From assembly GCA_003342895.1 (NCBI GenBank), contig PTFA01000028.1, positions 5,441,885 to 5,505,884 of the forward strand: DNA of 64,000 bases, in the 5' to 3' direction. Source of the DNA: Casuarius casuarius. Lineage: Eukaryota; Chordata; Aves; Casuariiformes; Casuariidae. Both the position numbers and the translations under genes were made by a program. Every line of letters begins with the position of its first letter. Within the stretch, counting starts at the first letter, position 1. Below are positions 29,901 to 42,089 of the stretch, piece after piece. The notes beneath the pieces were generated by a model. That model was not told where the DNA came from, did no database searches, and saw only the letters and a list, made by a program, of their open reading frames with translations.

Positions 29901-31815
29901 TAGTAGAGAGATTACTGAGTATTTTCACAGCTTCTCATAACAGTTTTGGTTGTATTTGAGGACTGGAGAATGAGATGGTATGATTCCATTGTCTGGAATA
30001 TTAAGAAAGACAAGGTGAATGGGGAAAAAATGACAAAATGAGGCAAGGATGAAGGCAGGAAAGAGGATGCCTACATCTTCCAATTTGAGATTAGTTTTAT
30101 TGAGGTTTTGATACAGAGAACATGGGGATGACTAAATGCACAAACAAAATCAATGGAGAAAAGAAATGCTTTCTCATTCAGAGAAAGAGTGAAGAATCCT
30201 AGAGAATAATGACTGGCTAATAAGAACTGCATGATTTTTTTAAATCGTATCTTCAGTAAAGTAACAACTAATAAATCCAAGGTATATACTATGGTCAAAA
30301 TTCCCCTTCTCATGTGTAGGGATAACCTGGTATAGCAATGAAAGTACTATGATGGTGTTTTCTTACCCTTTACACAGAGGAGATGGGTGCTGGAGGATAT
30401 TGAGTGTCTTCAGTAAATGCGGGTCCTGGGTCTACAGGGGCTTTTGGCACAAACATTTATAGATAGTTCCTTTGAGATTAGAAGATTTACCATTTGGTGT
30501 TTTCTCTAATTCTTTTCTCTGTGGTCACACTGTCTGTTCCAGCCTCTGGTAAATAAAGAGGATTCTTCAGGGGGCAAAGGGAAAAGAATTTCTTTATAGC
30601 TATGAAGTTATCCCAACCCAGAAATTAGAGCGATTTGGACATTAGAGAAACTTTTGAGGCTTAATTAAGAGGTCACCTTTACCCCAAGACTGTTGCACAT
30701 ATTGGGATGAAATATATAGTGTTGCTCTCAAAACGTATTTGACATCAGCTCTCACCATGTGGGTGGCTTGTTCAATAAAATTAAATAGATCTGTTATACA
30801 GATGTATCTGCTATGCAAGTTTGATAATCTAATTTTATACTTCTTTCCAGTAAATAAGAAGCCTGGAGCCTGTTTCTGTACAGACTAGAATATCAGTAGA
30901 ATGGATCAGAATTCTTCATATCCTAAGGAGGAAAAGCATTGGTCATTATGAATATTGAGATACTGTGAACAGCTCAGAAGTTAATAATGTGGGAGTTATT
31001 CAAAACAGACTGGTTCTACTTTACTGGGTAGAGTCAGAACTGACATTTTTATAAGTATCTTTCTCATTCTTCTTATACCCATTTACAATGTGCCAATATT
31101 TAGCCTACATTTTTTATTAACTTTTTCAGACTAGCTGATTGAGTTCCAATGAGAGGATGAATGCTTTATTGCTGCTTACAGCTTTACTTTCACAGTTGCA
31201 AGTGTTTCAGTGTCTATAGCAAAAATATCAGTTCAGAGGTTTATAAAAAAAAAATACCTTTTTCCCCACAGACAGCTGTTTAGTGGGTGAAATATCAGGC
31301 ATAAGGTCATACGGCCAAATTCATCTGAAATGCAATACTCCACAAATGCAATAGTCAACAGATATGACATTGAAATGTCTCAAATGGTAGTCCCAGAAAT
31401 GCGATGCCTCTGCAGCAAGCTATTCTGCAATTCTTGCTGCCATGCAAAATGAGGTGAGTCTGGAAGAGCAGCTGGAAACTAGAATGCATTGCAGCAAAGC
31501 TTTCAAGATTGATTTGCTGCCAGCTTGATGGGCAGGTTCCTCCAGGCACTGACTAGTTTATGGCTCCTGCTCCTAGACTTCCCAAACATGTAACTGAGCA
31601 CCAATGGAAATGGGAGACGCTCTGTGTCACCAATAGCTTTACAAATCAGCTGGGTCTTTTGAGGCAGCCATGAAAAACTTCAGCTGAGAGAAGCCTATAT
31701 AGCTTCTGAGCCCGGAAGTAGTCCCCAGGCCACAGAGAAACCTGCTCTGGTCAATACTTGTTTACCCATCCCAAATAATGGATCCTTTCCAAAAAAAATT
31801 TTTCCCAGCTTAACC

Positions 31816-31846
<31 letters not shown>

Positions 31847-34800
31847 GCTCTTCTAGCCTTCCTGATTTAGGTATAGAGGGAATGTGTCTTTAAGTCTAGC
31901 TGATTAATCATATATAGCGATATGCTTCACCTTACTGTGTCTACGTTAGTAAGTTTACCATCAGATAAGTAACAATACCTTTTTAAAAATGACTTCAATA
32001 AATGTGTATGAATATTATATTTAAAATTTTGAAAATTAATGGAATACTAAAATAAATCAAAGATTGAAATGAATAATCAATTGAACTTACTACTTTTCTT
32101 CTACCCACAAAATCTCAAAATAGAGGCATTAAAAAAAAATACACTTAGGTACCCTTAACTCATCTTCTGAGAGGCAAAGGAAATTCTATTTCACACCAAA
32201 TACTTGTTTTTTACAGACTATTTGTATAAGATGTATCAGAGCTAATATGCTTTTGTATCAGTATTTGATAATATGGTAAGTTACAGGTGACAAGAAATTC
32301 CTGGTTTCCTATCATTTCTCTTACTTTTTTGAAAGATGCCAATCTCCCTAATCAACCCAAAAAGGCTATTTAAATAAAGATAAATGAAAATTATAAGTGA
32401 ATATGAAGAACTCAGTATGGCTTTTGACTATTTTGTCCTTTTTGTGCTCTAAAATTACATGCATATCTCTGACCAGGTAAAACTGATGTAATCTATGTTC
32501 ATACAGTGCCAGAAAGTTAATGAAGCTGCATGTGACATTGCAAAAGAAGTGGCTAAGGAAGGTGATGCCTTAGTGGCTGGAGGAGTCAGCCAAACACCAT
32601 CATATTTAAGCTGCAAGGATAAAGCAGAGGTCAAAGCAGTCTTTCGAAAACAGCTAGAAGTCTTTATGAGAAAGGATGTGGACTTCCTAATTGCAGAGGT
32701 AAATCTATAGGGAAAAAAACCATACACCTTCAATTGATGGAGCATGTAAACTTTTAGGTGTCTAGTCTGCTTTGGGGAATTTGAGTATATATTGCTTCTT
32801 CCTTTAAAATCTTCTGCCAAACTTTTATTCCAGTAGTATCAGGTATTTTTCTAAATGCATGGTAGTATCCTCAAGTGTTCTAGAACCTTTAATCCTAAAT
32901 TTCTATCTTAGTAAAGTCAAATCCTGCACAAGTATAAAGAGGATAGGTGAATGTGATCTTGACTAGTCCTTACTTCTTCCTGTAGTCTGCAAGCAATCAA
33001 CCCATGATGATTTCTCTATATGGAAACAGTTCTTTGGGGATAAATCCCTAATTAATCCCCTGTATGGGCATTCTTATTCTGGAACAAGAGTACCTTTATT
33101 TTTTGATTAGTTTAATCTACTGATTTTATTATCCTTTTTTAACTGTGCAGTAAGTGAATTCAATAGAATTTTGCTAGTGTAAATCAGAAAAGGCTCAAAT
33201 CATTGTCCTGTTGGTGGATTTTGGGTTTGGATTAACGTGTTTATGCTTCATCTCCAAGGAAAGAAAGTAGTCCAGTTTTAATTTCTTTCAGTATTTTGAA
33301 CATGTTGAAGAAGCTGTCTGGGCAGTTGAAGTTCTAAAAGAATCTGGGAAGCCAGTTGCAGCTACAATGTGCATTGGTCCAGAGGGAGACATGCATGGTG
33401 TGCCACCTGGACAATGTGCTGTCCAGCTGGTAAAGGCTGGTAAGAAACTGTTTTAATATGCCCTTTAAAATTATGAAACAGAGAAAAGCCCTTAAACGTT
33501 GAGATAAATGGATGTGTATCTTAAGTGGATATCGTCCTGATGACATCTAATAAAAGTTTTGATCCTGTAGAAGAATTTCCATGCGCAGTTTAGTACAGAA
33601 GTCTTGCAAAATCACATGTATAAAAATGCAGCTATGGAATCCTTATTAAACAAGGTGGTATTAGGGGCAATACCACAGGTAGCTGATATCAAGTAGACCA
33701 AATGCTAAAACTATTCAAGTCTGGTTACAGAGCCAGCTCCAAATTCTGGGCTTAGAATTATGAAACATATGCAGAACCCAAACCCATCTTTGATTCTATG
33801 CTCCTGTTTTTTGAAATCTCTGGAGTATACTTCAAATCCAGGATGAGAGAAGAAGATGAAAAACTTAACCTTTTGTCTTCCAAAGGCAGTATTTTCTGCA
33901 GAACAAGGAGAAGGACAGAAGGCATGATGGATGATGCAGAGGTTTTATTATTTGTTCTGAACTATGCTTTTCCTTTAGATTTGGAGTTTAAATCGAAAGG
34001 CAGGATCTGTGTTAGGAACCTGCTGGACATTTGCGTATGTGGCCGTACACCTGTTTTCACTGATAAGACTCACTGATAAGAAAGGCAACTGCACAAGGGT
34101 GAGAAATCATTCATCATAGTGTTCAGTCAGGAAGGCAAAGAGGAGTGCAACTGAGATGCAAATGGAATGATCAGCCTCAGGATAGCCGAGGTTGGCTTTA
34201 ACCCAACTGCCTTTTGTTAAGTAGTAGTGATAGTGGTAGAGATAGTGGTAGTGTAGAGATGGACTGCTTTGCTTCCAGAGTGCTGTAGCTAAGAACTTCC
34301 ACCTCCCACTTCCTGAAAAGTGAATTGAAAAGTTATTTTCCTCCTCCCAGGTGCTTCTATTGTTGGAGTCAACTGCCATTTTGACCCAGATACTTGCCTG
34401 AAAACTGTGAAGCTTATGAAAGAGGGCTTGGAGGCTGCTAAACTGAAAGCATATCTGATGTCTCAACCACTTGCTTTCCATACACCTGACTGTGGGAAGC
34501 AGGGATTTATTGATCTTCCAGAATTTCCCTTTGGTAAGACATGGGCATCTTTTTTTTAATTGTCTGAAATAGCTCCAATCACATGGTCAAAAATCCACCC
34601 ATTGCAAACTCAGAAATTGCTCTTTCCCAATCAGTCTCCAAACTCTTCAACTCTTCCACTTCACTGGAGCCCAAACATGTAATTTTTATAGCTGGATTTT
34701 TGTGTGTAGTAAGAAATGTGACTGTTTCTACATTATTTCTTACCAGTATTTCTATAAAACAGAGTACCCCTTTACAATTTTATAGTCAATCCCCAGTCCA

Positions 34801-37800
34801 GTCATGTTTATCAGCCCATGTGGAGACAACATTGCTCAGCATAGGAAATACTCTTTAAAAAACAGGACATGGAAGATAATAGATATTATCTCAATACTCA
34901 TTCAGTTGATTACTCAGATGCCATAATCTTGGATTTTCTTTTACTATATTCCCAATATCAATGCTATTCACTTCAGCAATTACAGAGATTAGTTTTCCTT
35001 TCCTGTGACTTACTGTGTAGCCAATAATATTCAAAATGGGTTGAACTGAACTGTAGTGTAAGTAAGTACAATGCCAAACACTCTCTAAATTATGTGACCT
35101 AGTATGATTTCAAGTAGTCTTACTTGATTTTGGAATTGCTACTTCTGTTACAAGCAAGCTATTGGTCCAAGTGAATTTTGTACCCTACAGTTTCAACCTT
35201 TTTTCCAGCTTTACTCAGTTACCAAGGTTCTTCCAAGAAATTCAGCCTGGGTAAAAGTATGTTCTTCAATTTTGTCTCCAGAACATATTATCTCAGTTAT
35301 GTCATACCTTCTCTCCTGCTTACTGCACTGGCTTCTCACAGAAAACCGTCCCAAATTCATGGTCTCTATTCCCTTAAAAATGCAGGAAGGACTGAACCAA
35401 GGATAACCAGAAAAATAAGTAAATCTCAAACTCAAGGAACAAATGCTACTTCAGAGATGAGCAGGAGTCAGAATTTTCAGGAGGCTATCCAACATGATTT
35501 TTCATGATTTAAATTAAGGTCTAGCCGCTAATCTCATTCCAAGTTAAAGTATTTTGAATCTTGCTAATACAAAAAATAAAAATCAAACTCTTACATCTTT
35601 TTTTCCGGAGAGATGCTCATATAATAAGGATGGTGTGCAGAACAAGGCTGTTCTTCCTCGTGCTCTATACATAGAACCTTGTGCAAGACAGCTGTAAAAC
35701 AGCCTGAACACGTGAACTATAGTAAATACATTAAAAACCTAGACTTAAATGCCTTTGGATTGGAGCTCCCCAGCATTCTGGGTTGTGATATCTCTCCCAC
35801 AAGTCCTATAATGTTTAGAAGTATAGGGATTTAATGTACAAAATATATACAGAACTAGATTGTTAATATAGATGCATGATTATTGCAACTTGTAATGGTT
35901 CAGTCATGCAAGTGTAACCATCTAAGTAAGATTAGAGAGAGACTAGAGAAGAGAATATGTTCTTTGATGTTGGTAATAAATGGATTAGCAATTTGGAAAT
36001 GAATTCATCACTAATATGCTCAGAAAAAAATCTGAAAAGACTGAAAGATTCAACCACTTTGTGTCAACCACTTTATGTGTATACAAGGGTTTTGTATTTA
36101 GGGCTTATTTCCACATGGGATTTAGCAAATCATGTACTCTTAAGAGGACAAAATCAGCTAAAACATTTTCAAGTTTATTAGAAAAATGCCTTCATTTTCC
36201 GATATCATGCACTCTTCTCAAGATCAGTCTATAAAATATGATACTGAAACATTTGAAACTTGAGTTTATAACAAAAATTTGAGAGGTAGATGTGGTTTTC
36301 AGGAGAATCTTTTTTTTCATTTGTCTTTCTACATAAATGAAGCAAAGAGAATAAAGCATGAGCCTGAGCACTCATTAGATGATGATAACATGTCTGGGTT
36401 CTGAAAATATTCTGGGATATTAAAAAGTGTTGGAAACTCATTTAGCCTATTCATTCCTTTCTACAACTTCTCTGATTGCAAGCAAAAAAGATAGAACAGA
36501 TGCAGTGAGTAATCAACTGAATTGAAGGATTCATTCTTTGATTTATTCTGGTTGTTGGCTCATATGTTACAAGCAATTTGAGATCTCAGTTTTCAGAAAT
36601 TTCATGAGTCAATTGGAGAAGCCTTGGTTCAGTGAATGTTTTCAATACCCAGAAGGAGCAACTGATCACTTGATGGCAGATAAGCAATTTGGTAAATCAT
36701 TGTTAAACTGACCCGGTTAACTCTGTTTTTGTGGAAGGTACTATGCACATAGAGGCATTTAGATATTTGAAGTGTACACAACCTCTATACAGGCCAACAA
36801 GATCTCAGTTGCTAAAAGACATTGGCTGTGTTGTATTGGCAAACTGCAGCGTCCAGATGCCAACAGTATTTATCTATTTTCAGAACCTTTTCTAGTTTTC
36901 TTTGTCTTTCCTTCTGTGTTACTGCAATTGCTCTCAAATGTCACCAGTTAACCAAGGACAATCTTTTAGAAAAAAACATCCTGTCAGCCAAAGTATACCC
37001 AATTATCTCCAGAGTAGATGCACAGAGGGACTAAATCTAGGAGCAGGTTACAGTCTTCTCATCAAAACTTGATGAAATTTTCAGTCTCTTTTCAATATAA
37101 ATTACCAAACTGTTAAGCTGTAGATTTTTAATTCTGAATAAAGCCAAGAAAAGAAATGCTGTACAATGACAGGCATGGAAAATAGAATGTTAGTGATTTT
37201 TGGGAAGGGGGGGAAACATGATCTAGGTGGCAACTTTTTTTCATATGATACTTCTTGCCTTCCATCACTATGTTCCACAACACGCACAGCCAGTTCTCAT
37301 GGTGTGGTCTGTCCCTACTTCTTCAGAGAGGCTAAGTTGGTGCTGTCCTTATGCTCCTGAAGCACAAGGACTGATTGTGATAAGGTGAGGGAGAAGGCAG
37401 GAAAAATCTCTACAGTGTTCACCTGGACTTTTTAGTAACTTATGCAAGTAAAAAATGAGTGCAAGATGCTGCATTCTTATGTTCATTCATTTTGTATCAA
37501 TTCAGCATTAGCTTTTTACTGATATATGAGAGACAAGGGAATCACACACCTGTGCTTGTGATGCTTTCTCATACAACTGCAGGACTGTACAGAAACTTAC
37601 TTTTATTTAAACAACTCTCCTAAGCTAGCTTCGTCTGCCTTTCCTTCTCTATATTAGGCCATCTACTTTTCCTTTATCCAGACCAATAATATTTAAGAAC
37701 AGTTAATTTTTTTTCCTTCTGCTTTTTATTTTCTGAACCTGCCTCTTTAACTCATTCTTAGACTTTGATCAGATCTGCTTTGCATCACCCTCTTCTTGCA

Positions 37801-39699
37801 TGTTAGCCATTTCTGTGACAGGACACAGGAAGAAGAACCCTACCTCTCTGTTGTGGAGCTGAAGCTGTAGTACCTCACCACAGCTTCTGTGCCCAGTGGG
37901 GTGTTCAGTGTCCTGACATCATGCTGCACTCTCCTTATAACCATAGTGGTTCATCTCCTACAGTTGTATGTAAGAAAGGGGGAAGATTTACCTCCTGTAT
38001 TTTTTATTTTCATTCCTTTGAGCTTCTCGTCCAATCCCTGGTCTTTTCTTTCCAGTTCTGCCTCTCTTCTGTCTCCTTCTCTTTGATGTGCACTTTTCCT
38101 TGTTAGTTGTTCTCTCTATTTTTGTTTTCTTCCCTAAGTCTTTCCTCTCAACCCTGTTTTCCATTCACTTTGCTCACCACAACCTGCAACAGGGAGAGGG
38201 ACTCAAAAGACATTGCATCTTAGCTATCCTAAGTCACCTACAGGCAAAACTGAGTAAGGGATGGGCTAAGAAATAGTTACAGATCCCAGTTTTTAGTGAA
38301 ACAACTGGCTGCTGCTAGCTCATCTTGGAAAAAAAAAAGTGTAGAAAGCATTCCTAAGGAATAATGAGCAGGCTTATTTCTGTTGCAGGTCAGCTGATAC
38401 CATCTCCTTTCCCACATTAAAGTCCTGTAATCAGATTTCCTAGATATTGATTGCTTATTCAGAACTTTTCTGGGAAGTGGTATAACATCTAATACTCCAG
38501 CTGAGAACTCCAGCAGAAGTGCAAGCATGGCTTGATCAGTCTCAGATTTTTTTTTTCTTTTTTTGCAAGACAAAGGAAGCTTACAACACACAGGGCTCAC
38601 CAGAGCATAACAGCATCTAAAGCTAGGCTTCTGAAAGTTTGCATGATTAATTCTAGCTCAGACAGTTTAAATATTTACATTTACAGCCAGATTTGCAAAC
38701 ACCTTGCAAATGTCCCAACATGCGATTTCTTACTAAAAATCTGCTGAAATGAAGCACAGTGGAAATTTAAGCTATGAATATCCTTTCAGGTCTGGAGCCA
38801 AGAATTGTCACTAGATGGGATGTTCAAAAATATGCAAGAAAGGCCTATGACTTAGGAATTCGTTACATTGGGGGCTGCTGTGGATTTGAGCCGTATCACA
38901 TACGAGCAATAGCTGAGGAGCTGGCTCCTGAAAGAGGTTTTCTGCCAGAAGCGTCTGAGAAACATGGTAGCTGGGGCGACAGCCTCAGCATGCATACGAA
39001 ACCCTGGGTCAGAGCAAGGTATGTATATCTGAACTGGAAAGCACACCAGCATGCGCTTTGCAATGACTTGTGTTGGTCCATCCAGCAGACTGACTTAACC
39101 AATATGGAGAGCTAAATACCACTGTAACCATTCTATGTGTTAGTAATTTTGAAGAATTAAATCTGATCTAGGAACCGTGAAGGGAAGGAGGGGCAGTAGG
39201 AGAGCTCCAAAAATCCTTAACCCCTTTTAAATGAAAATTTGGTCTGAATGAATGTGGAAGTAATTCATGATAGTGAAGATTAAAAAACTGACAGATTTGT
39301 GTAAAATAGCTCCTAATAGCAAGTGGCTTACTGTCTTTCTCCTGAGGGATGACAAGACACATTTTAAATATGTAGCATTTCATTGCATGCTTGCATTCAT
39401 CTTCCTTTATTGAAATATAAAATCAGTTTATGCAAGTTAGACAACCCTCTGCAATGGTGGTTCAAGCCACAGTTAGTACTGTGTGATGCTGGAACAAATA
39501 TTAAAGTTTCATTTCTTTATTTAGGGCAAGAAAAGAATACTGGGAGAATCTGAAGCCTGCTTCAGGCAGGCCATATTGTCCTTCACTGTCAAAGCCAGAT
39601 GGCTGGGGAGTGACCAAAGGAGCCAGAGAGCTGATGCAGCAGAAAGAAGCAACAACTGAAGAACAGCTGAAGGAGCTCTTTCAGAAACAGAAGTTCTAA
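20897..39699 (+). CDS. BHMT: Betaine-homocysteine S-methyltransferase, complete 8-exon gene
   Basis: BHMT is a cytosolic zinc enzyme that transfers a methyl group from betaine to homocysteine, giving methionine and dimethylglycine. Eight exons (20897-20935, 24674-24806, 29724-29842, 32507-32698, 33292-33439, 34351-34533, 38790-39018, 39525-39699) join in frame into 1218 bases, or 405 residues plus stop; human BHMT has 406. The whole protein is one homocysteine-methyltransferase TIM barrel followed by the C-terminal oligomerisation tail. The zinc ligands are Cys219 (in VNCHFDP) and Cys301-Cys302 (in GGCCGFEP), matching human Cys217, Cys299 and Cys300. Catalytic Asp28 (GDGG) and Glu161 (LIAE) match human Asp26 and Glu159. 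Its length and C-terminal tail argue against BHMT2 (363 residues in human). The N-terminus is two residues longer than in human and the C-terminus three shorter. Residue 98, at the exon 3/4 junction, is Cys where human has Gly. Confidence 0.97.
20936..24673. other. BHMT intron 1
   Basis: A 3.7-kb intron whose first 280 bases are part of the CpG island; the rest is AT-rich. No exon or identifiable repeat was seen. Confidence 0.85.
24674..24806 (+). CDS. BHMT: BHMT exon 2
   Basis: This 133-base exon encodes residues 14-57: [18 protein letters not shown], then [18 protein letters not shown] and EHPEA. Asp28 in GDGG is the first catalytic/substrate residue, and the Trp of GPWTPEA matches human Trp44 at the betaine site. 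The acceptor is cttcag and the donor gtcagt (phase 1). Confidence 0.97.
24925..25350 (-). mobile_element. Ancient CR1-like LINE fragment in BHMT intron 2
   Basis: The left part resembles the antisense 3' end of an old CR1 lineage (gaatttatagacc, then gctcatctgacctc and taacactggcc). The right part (gaatttgtccagtatgtcc, then cacaacatcttgtgatgctg) resembles its upstream sequence. Divergence is high. The 65-bp repeat unit at 25134-25198 sits within this block and may be part of it. Confidence 0.5.
25134..25198 (+). repeat. 65-bp dispersed repeat, copy A
   Basis: It is identical to 26621-26685 at 62 of 65 positions by my manual alignment (core: ctaacaatattagttacc, then tttttctggacctct). Similarity stops abruptly at both ends. 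Both copies lie in BHMT intron 2. Confidence 0.85.
26621..26685 (+). repeat. 65-bp dispersed repeat, copy B
   Basis: This is the second copy in direct orientation, 1487 bases downstream of copy A, with three substitutions and no gaps. Its flanks are unrelated to those of copy A. Confidence 0.85.
29724..29842 (+). CDS. BHMT: BHMT exon 3
   Basis: This 119-base exon encodes [19 protein letters not shown], then [15 protein letters not shown] and VAEKIT. The [12 protein letters not shown] strand-loop contains the Phe and Tyr that contact homocysteine and betaine in human BHMT (Phe76, Tyr77). The acceptor is ttgcag and the donor gtgagt (phase 0). Confidence 0.97.
29843..32506. other. BHMT intron 3
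   Basis: A 2.7-kb intron with the 27-base T run. A moderately GC-rich patch at 31.38-31.76 kb has no recognised identity. Confidence 0.85.
31816..31842. repeat. Poly(T) tract, 27 bases
   Basis: An uninterrupted T run in BHMT intron 3. It could be the poly(A) tail of a minus-strand retroposed sequence, or simple slippage. No parent retroposon is recognisable beside it. Confidence 0.9.
32507..32698 (+). CDS. BHMT: BHMT exon 4
   Basis: This 192-base exon (64 codons, residues 98-161) reads [18 protein letters not shown], then [18 protein letters not shown], then [16 protein letters not shown]. The final codon is Glu161, equivalent to the substrate-binding Glu159 of human BHMT. The first residue is Cys where human has Gly. 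The acceptor is atacag and the donor gtaaat; a second in-frame CAG six bases downstream could act as an alternative acceptor, removing two residues. Confidence 0.96.
32699..34350. other. BHMT introns 4 and 5
   Basis: Introns of 593 bases (32699-33291) and 911 bases (33440-34350) flank exon 5. Nothing beyond splice signals was recognised. Confidence 0.85.
33292..33439 (+). CDS. BHMT: BHMT exon 5
   Basis: This 148-base exon encodes [19 protein letters not shown], then [19 protein letters not shown] and [11 protein letters not shown]. The [15 protein letters not shown] strand is a core TIM-barrel segment of BHMT. The acceptor is tttcag and the donor gtaaga (phase 1). Confidence 0.97.
34351..34533 (+). 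CDS. BHMT: BHMT exon 6: first zinc-ligand cysteine
   Basis: This 183-base exon encodes [19 protein letters not shown], then [19 protein letters not shown] and [19 protein letters not shown]. Cys219 (codon 34374-34376) in VNCHFDP is the first of the three zinc ligands. [13 protein letters not shown] is the conserved BHMT segment leading into the dimerisation region. The acceptor is tcccag and the donor gtaaga (phase 1). Confidence 0.97.
34534..38789. other. BHMT intron 6
   Basis: A 4.3-kb intron. A pyrimidine-rich tract lies at about 37.6-38.2 kb; the rest is AT-rich, with no exon or named repeat. Confidence 0.85.
38790..39018 (+). CDS. BHMT: BHMT exon 7: paired zinc-ligand cysteines
   Basis: This 229-base exon encodes [18 protein letters not shown], then [18 protein letters not shown], then [14 protein letters not shown] and HTKPWVRAR. 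Cys301 and Cys302 (codons 38876-38881) complete the zinc site. The acceptor is tttcag and the donor gtatgt (phase 2). Reading through the donor soon loses BHMT similarity, which confirms the boundary. Confidence 0.97.
39019..39524. other. BHMT intron 7
   Basis: An intron of 506 bases with a clear gtatgt donor and ttag acceptor; nothing else is seen. Confidence 0.9.
39525..39699 (+). CDS. BHMT: BHMT exon 8, coding part with stop
   Basis: This exon carries 175 coding bases. It encodes [20 protein letters not shown], then [19 protein letters not shown] and [13 protein letters not shown], followed by TAA at 39697-39699. It forms the C-terminal oligomerisation helices. The protein ends three residues before the human C-terminus. 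The acceptor is tttag preceded by a T-rich tract. Confidence 0.97.
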
Positions 39700-39895
39700 T
39701 CCACTGCGGTTGCCTAAATGTTAGAATGATTTATCTACAGAGCATCTAATGTTTCACAAGAGAGAATTAGTGAAGATGAGTACCCTGATAATTTATCAGT
39801 TAACATGCAATGAGAGGGACAAAATGTGGAGAAAATGTGGTTACAAATTAAATATGTCAAACTTTGACAATAAAATCTTTGTCTGGACAAATAGT
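39700..39895 (+). other. BHMT: BHMT 3' UTR with polyadenylation signal
   Basis: An AATAAA hexamer lies at 39869-39874, 170 bases after the stop, followed within 10 bases by a T/G-rich stretch (tctttgtctgg), the expected arrangement for a cleavage site near 39890. Further AATAAA-type hexamers occur around 40220, 40345 and 40443, so a longer 3' end is possible. RNA data would decide. Confidence 0.5.
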
Positions 39896-40756
39896 TTAGA
39901 AACTAATCAAGGAGGAGGTTTGGATTCTCATAGTAATTGAGCTACTCTAACTACTATTCTTTAGGTTAAGTGCCATTAATTGGGTAGACACTGAAGTACA
40001 TGGAACATATTAATTGGCTCAACTCACCAGTGAAAAAGAAAGAAAAAGCCATCTGTAAATACTGTATCACTGGATTTCCACTCCTGGTCTGTTTTCAGCT
40101 GGGGACTATGTAGGATTTTCTTCAGACCTCAGGATTTGTTGAGGGGAGCTTCAGGCACACGCAAGTTGGTGATGCTTCAGACACACAGTTATCAATAATC
40201 ACCTCCTTGACCTCAAGAGAATAAACTGAAAAAGACATCTTGGAAACTGAATGAAAAGACAAGGAAAATAAGAATGGGATTGTGTAGGAATTTCTTATAT
40301 GCAGGAGAAAGATTCAGAGAGAACTTTCAGGAAACAAAAATGACAGGTAAATAAATCTCACTGTTTTGGTCTCAAGGTGCCATATACACAGGATTTCCAC
40401 CTCTGGAGACTAAAAGACTTAAGAGATGATTTGGAAATTTAAAAAACTGAATAAACAAAAAGTAACACAATGGAATAGTAATTGTATTATCTGCACACCT
40501 TAAAACATAGCTCAAAAAGAAAAACATACCTCCAGTAAACAACTGTAAATTTCAAATGAACCAGCTGGTTTTTGGATATTTCACTTGAAACACTTGCTTA
40601 TCTCAAAATAGCACTTAAAAACTGAAAGATTCCTAAAATATAGCAAAATTCCAAAAACTCCTGTTTCTAAGAGTTATAAAACACATTCCATGATGAGAAA
40701 AATAGGTGTAGGAAGACATGGAAAATACTGTTAGGAAATAGATTAATCTGCCCAAG

Positions 40757-40783
40757 TTAAAAAACAAACAAACAAACAAACAA
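40757..40783. repeat. (CAAA)n microsatellite
   Basis: An A-rich start is followed by about five CAAA units, then caagg. It lies downstream of BHMT. Confidence 0.9.
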
Positions 40784-42089
40784 GGACATTAGTACACTGA
40801 ACTTGTTGAGACAGGTTTTCTTAGGAAGGACATCACTTACCTTGGAAACCATAAAAGATACATTTCCATAGCTTATTTTGTGAAAGACCACAAAATTTAG
40901 ATTTGTCTCTAGAATCTCATTCTCACCCATTCTACATTAAAGTCACTACCTTTATGAAAAAATCATCCTCTGGGTTAAATTGTTGAAAGCTTTTGTTGGG
41001 CTACTTTTTATGTGTAAGCCGATGTCATTATTGCTATGTTGATATTCTGCAGTCCAGGAAACATTTTAGTATGTAACACTTTAATAGGAAACTTCAAATA
41101 TCCTTTTCAGACTGTTATTGGCTGACATGCTTTAGAGAAACTCATCTGCCTTCACCATGTTTGTAACAGGTTGAAATAGTTATTACCTGGAGAATTTGCC
41201 TTAAAGCCAAAAACAGACAAATCAAGAAAGTGGATACTTTTAAATGTAGCTTATTTAGAAAGCATTCACATAAGTGTATTTGCACCACATTAAACTCCTT
41301 TCCTTCCTAAATCCTTCTGCAAGTCCTCCCTGCAGAAAGTGGAATGATGCAAAATCTGCAAAACAAAAAAGTTAGATCTTTGATCACCACCCAAATGCCC
41401 ACAGCATGAATGAGGTATGCATGACAAGGTGGCTTAAAATACAATCTGCAATTGCTAAAGAAGTGCTTTGAGCAATCATTACAAGTTTAGGGACTTCCTG
41501 AGGCAAAGGATGCAGCTGGACTGTTTTAAAAAAATTCAATATTCATAAAATTCCTGTTGAAGAGAATATGAGATCATTTCACAAATTAGATGTTTAGGAA
41601 CCATGGCATATAAGAAGATGCTCAAATACGATTTTAGGCACATACTTTTAGATATCCAGTTAAAAAAGGACAAAATTTTAACAGACACTAATGATGACAG
41701 GAAACACTGTAAAGAAGTTTTGAAGCCATTCAAGTTGAGAGCTGACCCAATAGGGAGGCTACCCAATCTCTGTTTGATACTTATCATTGGCTGGGCTCAG
41801 AAAGGCATTGACCATGGGATGAAAATTAGTTGAGAGGGTGTTCCTTATTGATCTTTCTGTGATACATCACTAAAGAGCCTGCAAACCATTGGGAAGAAAA
41901 AAGGGAGCAGTAAAGCAAACAAAGCTTTTTTTTCCCATTTCTTTTTGTGCAAAATCTTGGTGAGGGGTAAAGGAACTGTTAGCTTTGTTAAAGCTTTCCA
42001 CTGGTCTATTACGTGACCCATTAAGTAAACATGCCACAGACAGCACAATCCCAGAAAACTTGTTTCCTTAGGAAGTCTGTCTGAAAACT

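Noticed and set aside
41480..41525. Possible further CR1 fragment (gggacttcctgaggcaaagg)
   Set aside because: The resemblance covers only about 25 bases and could not be extended on either side.
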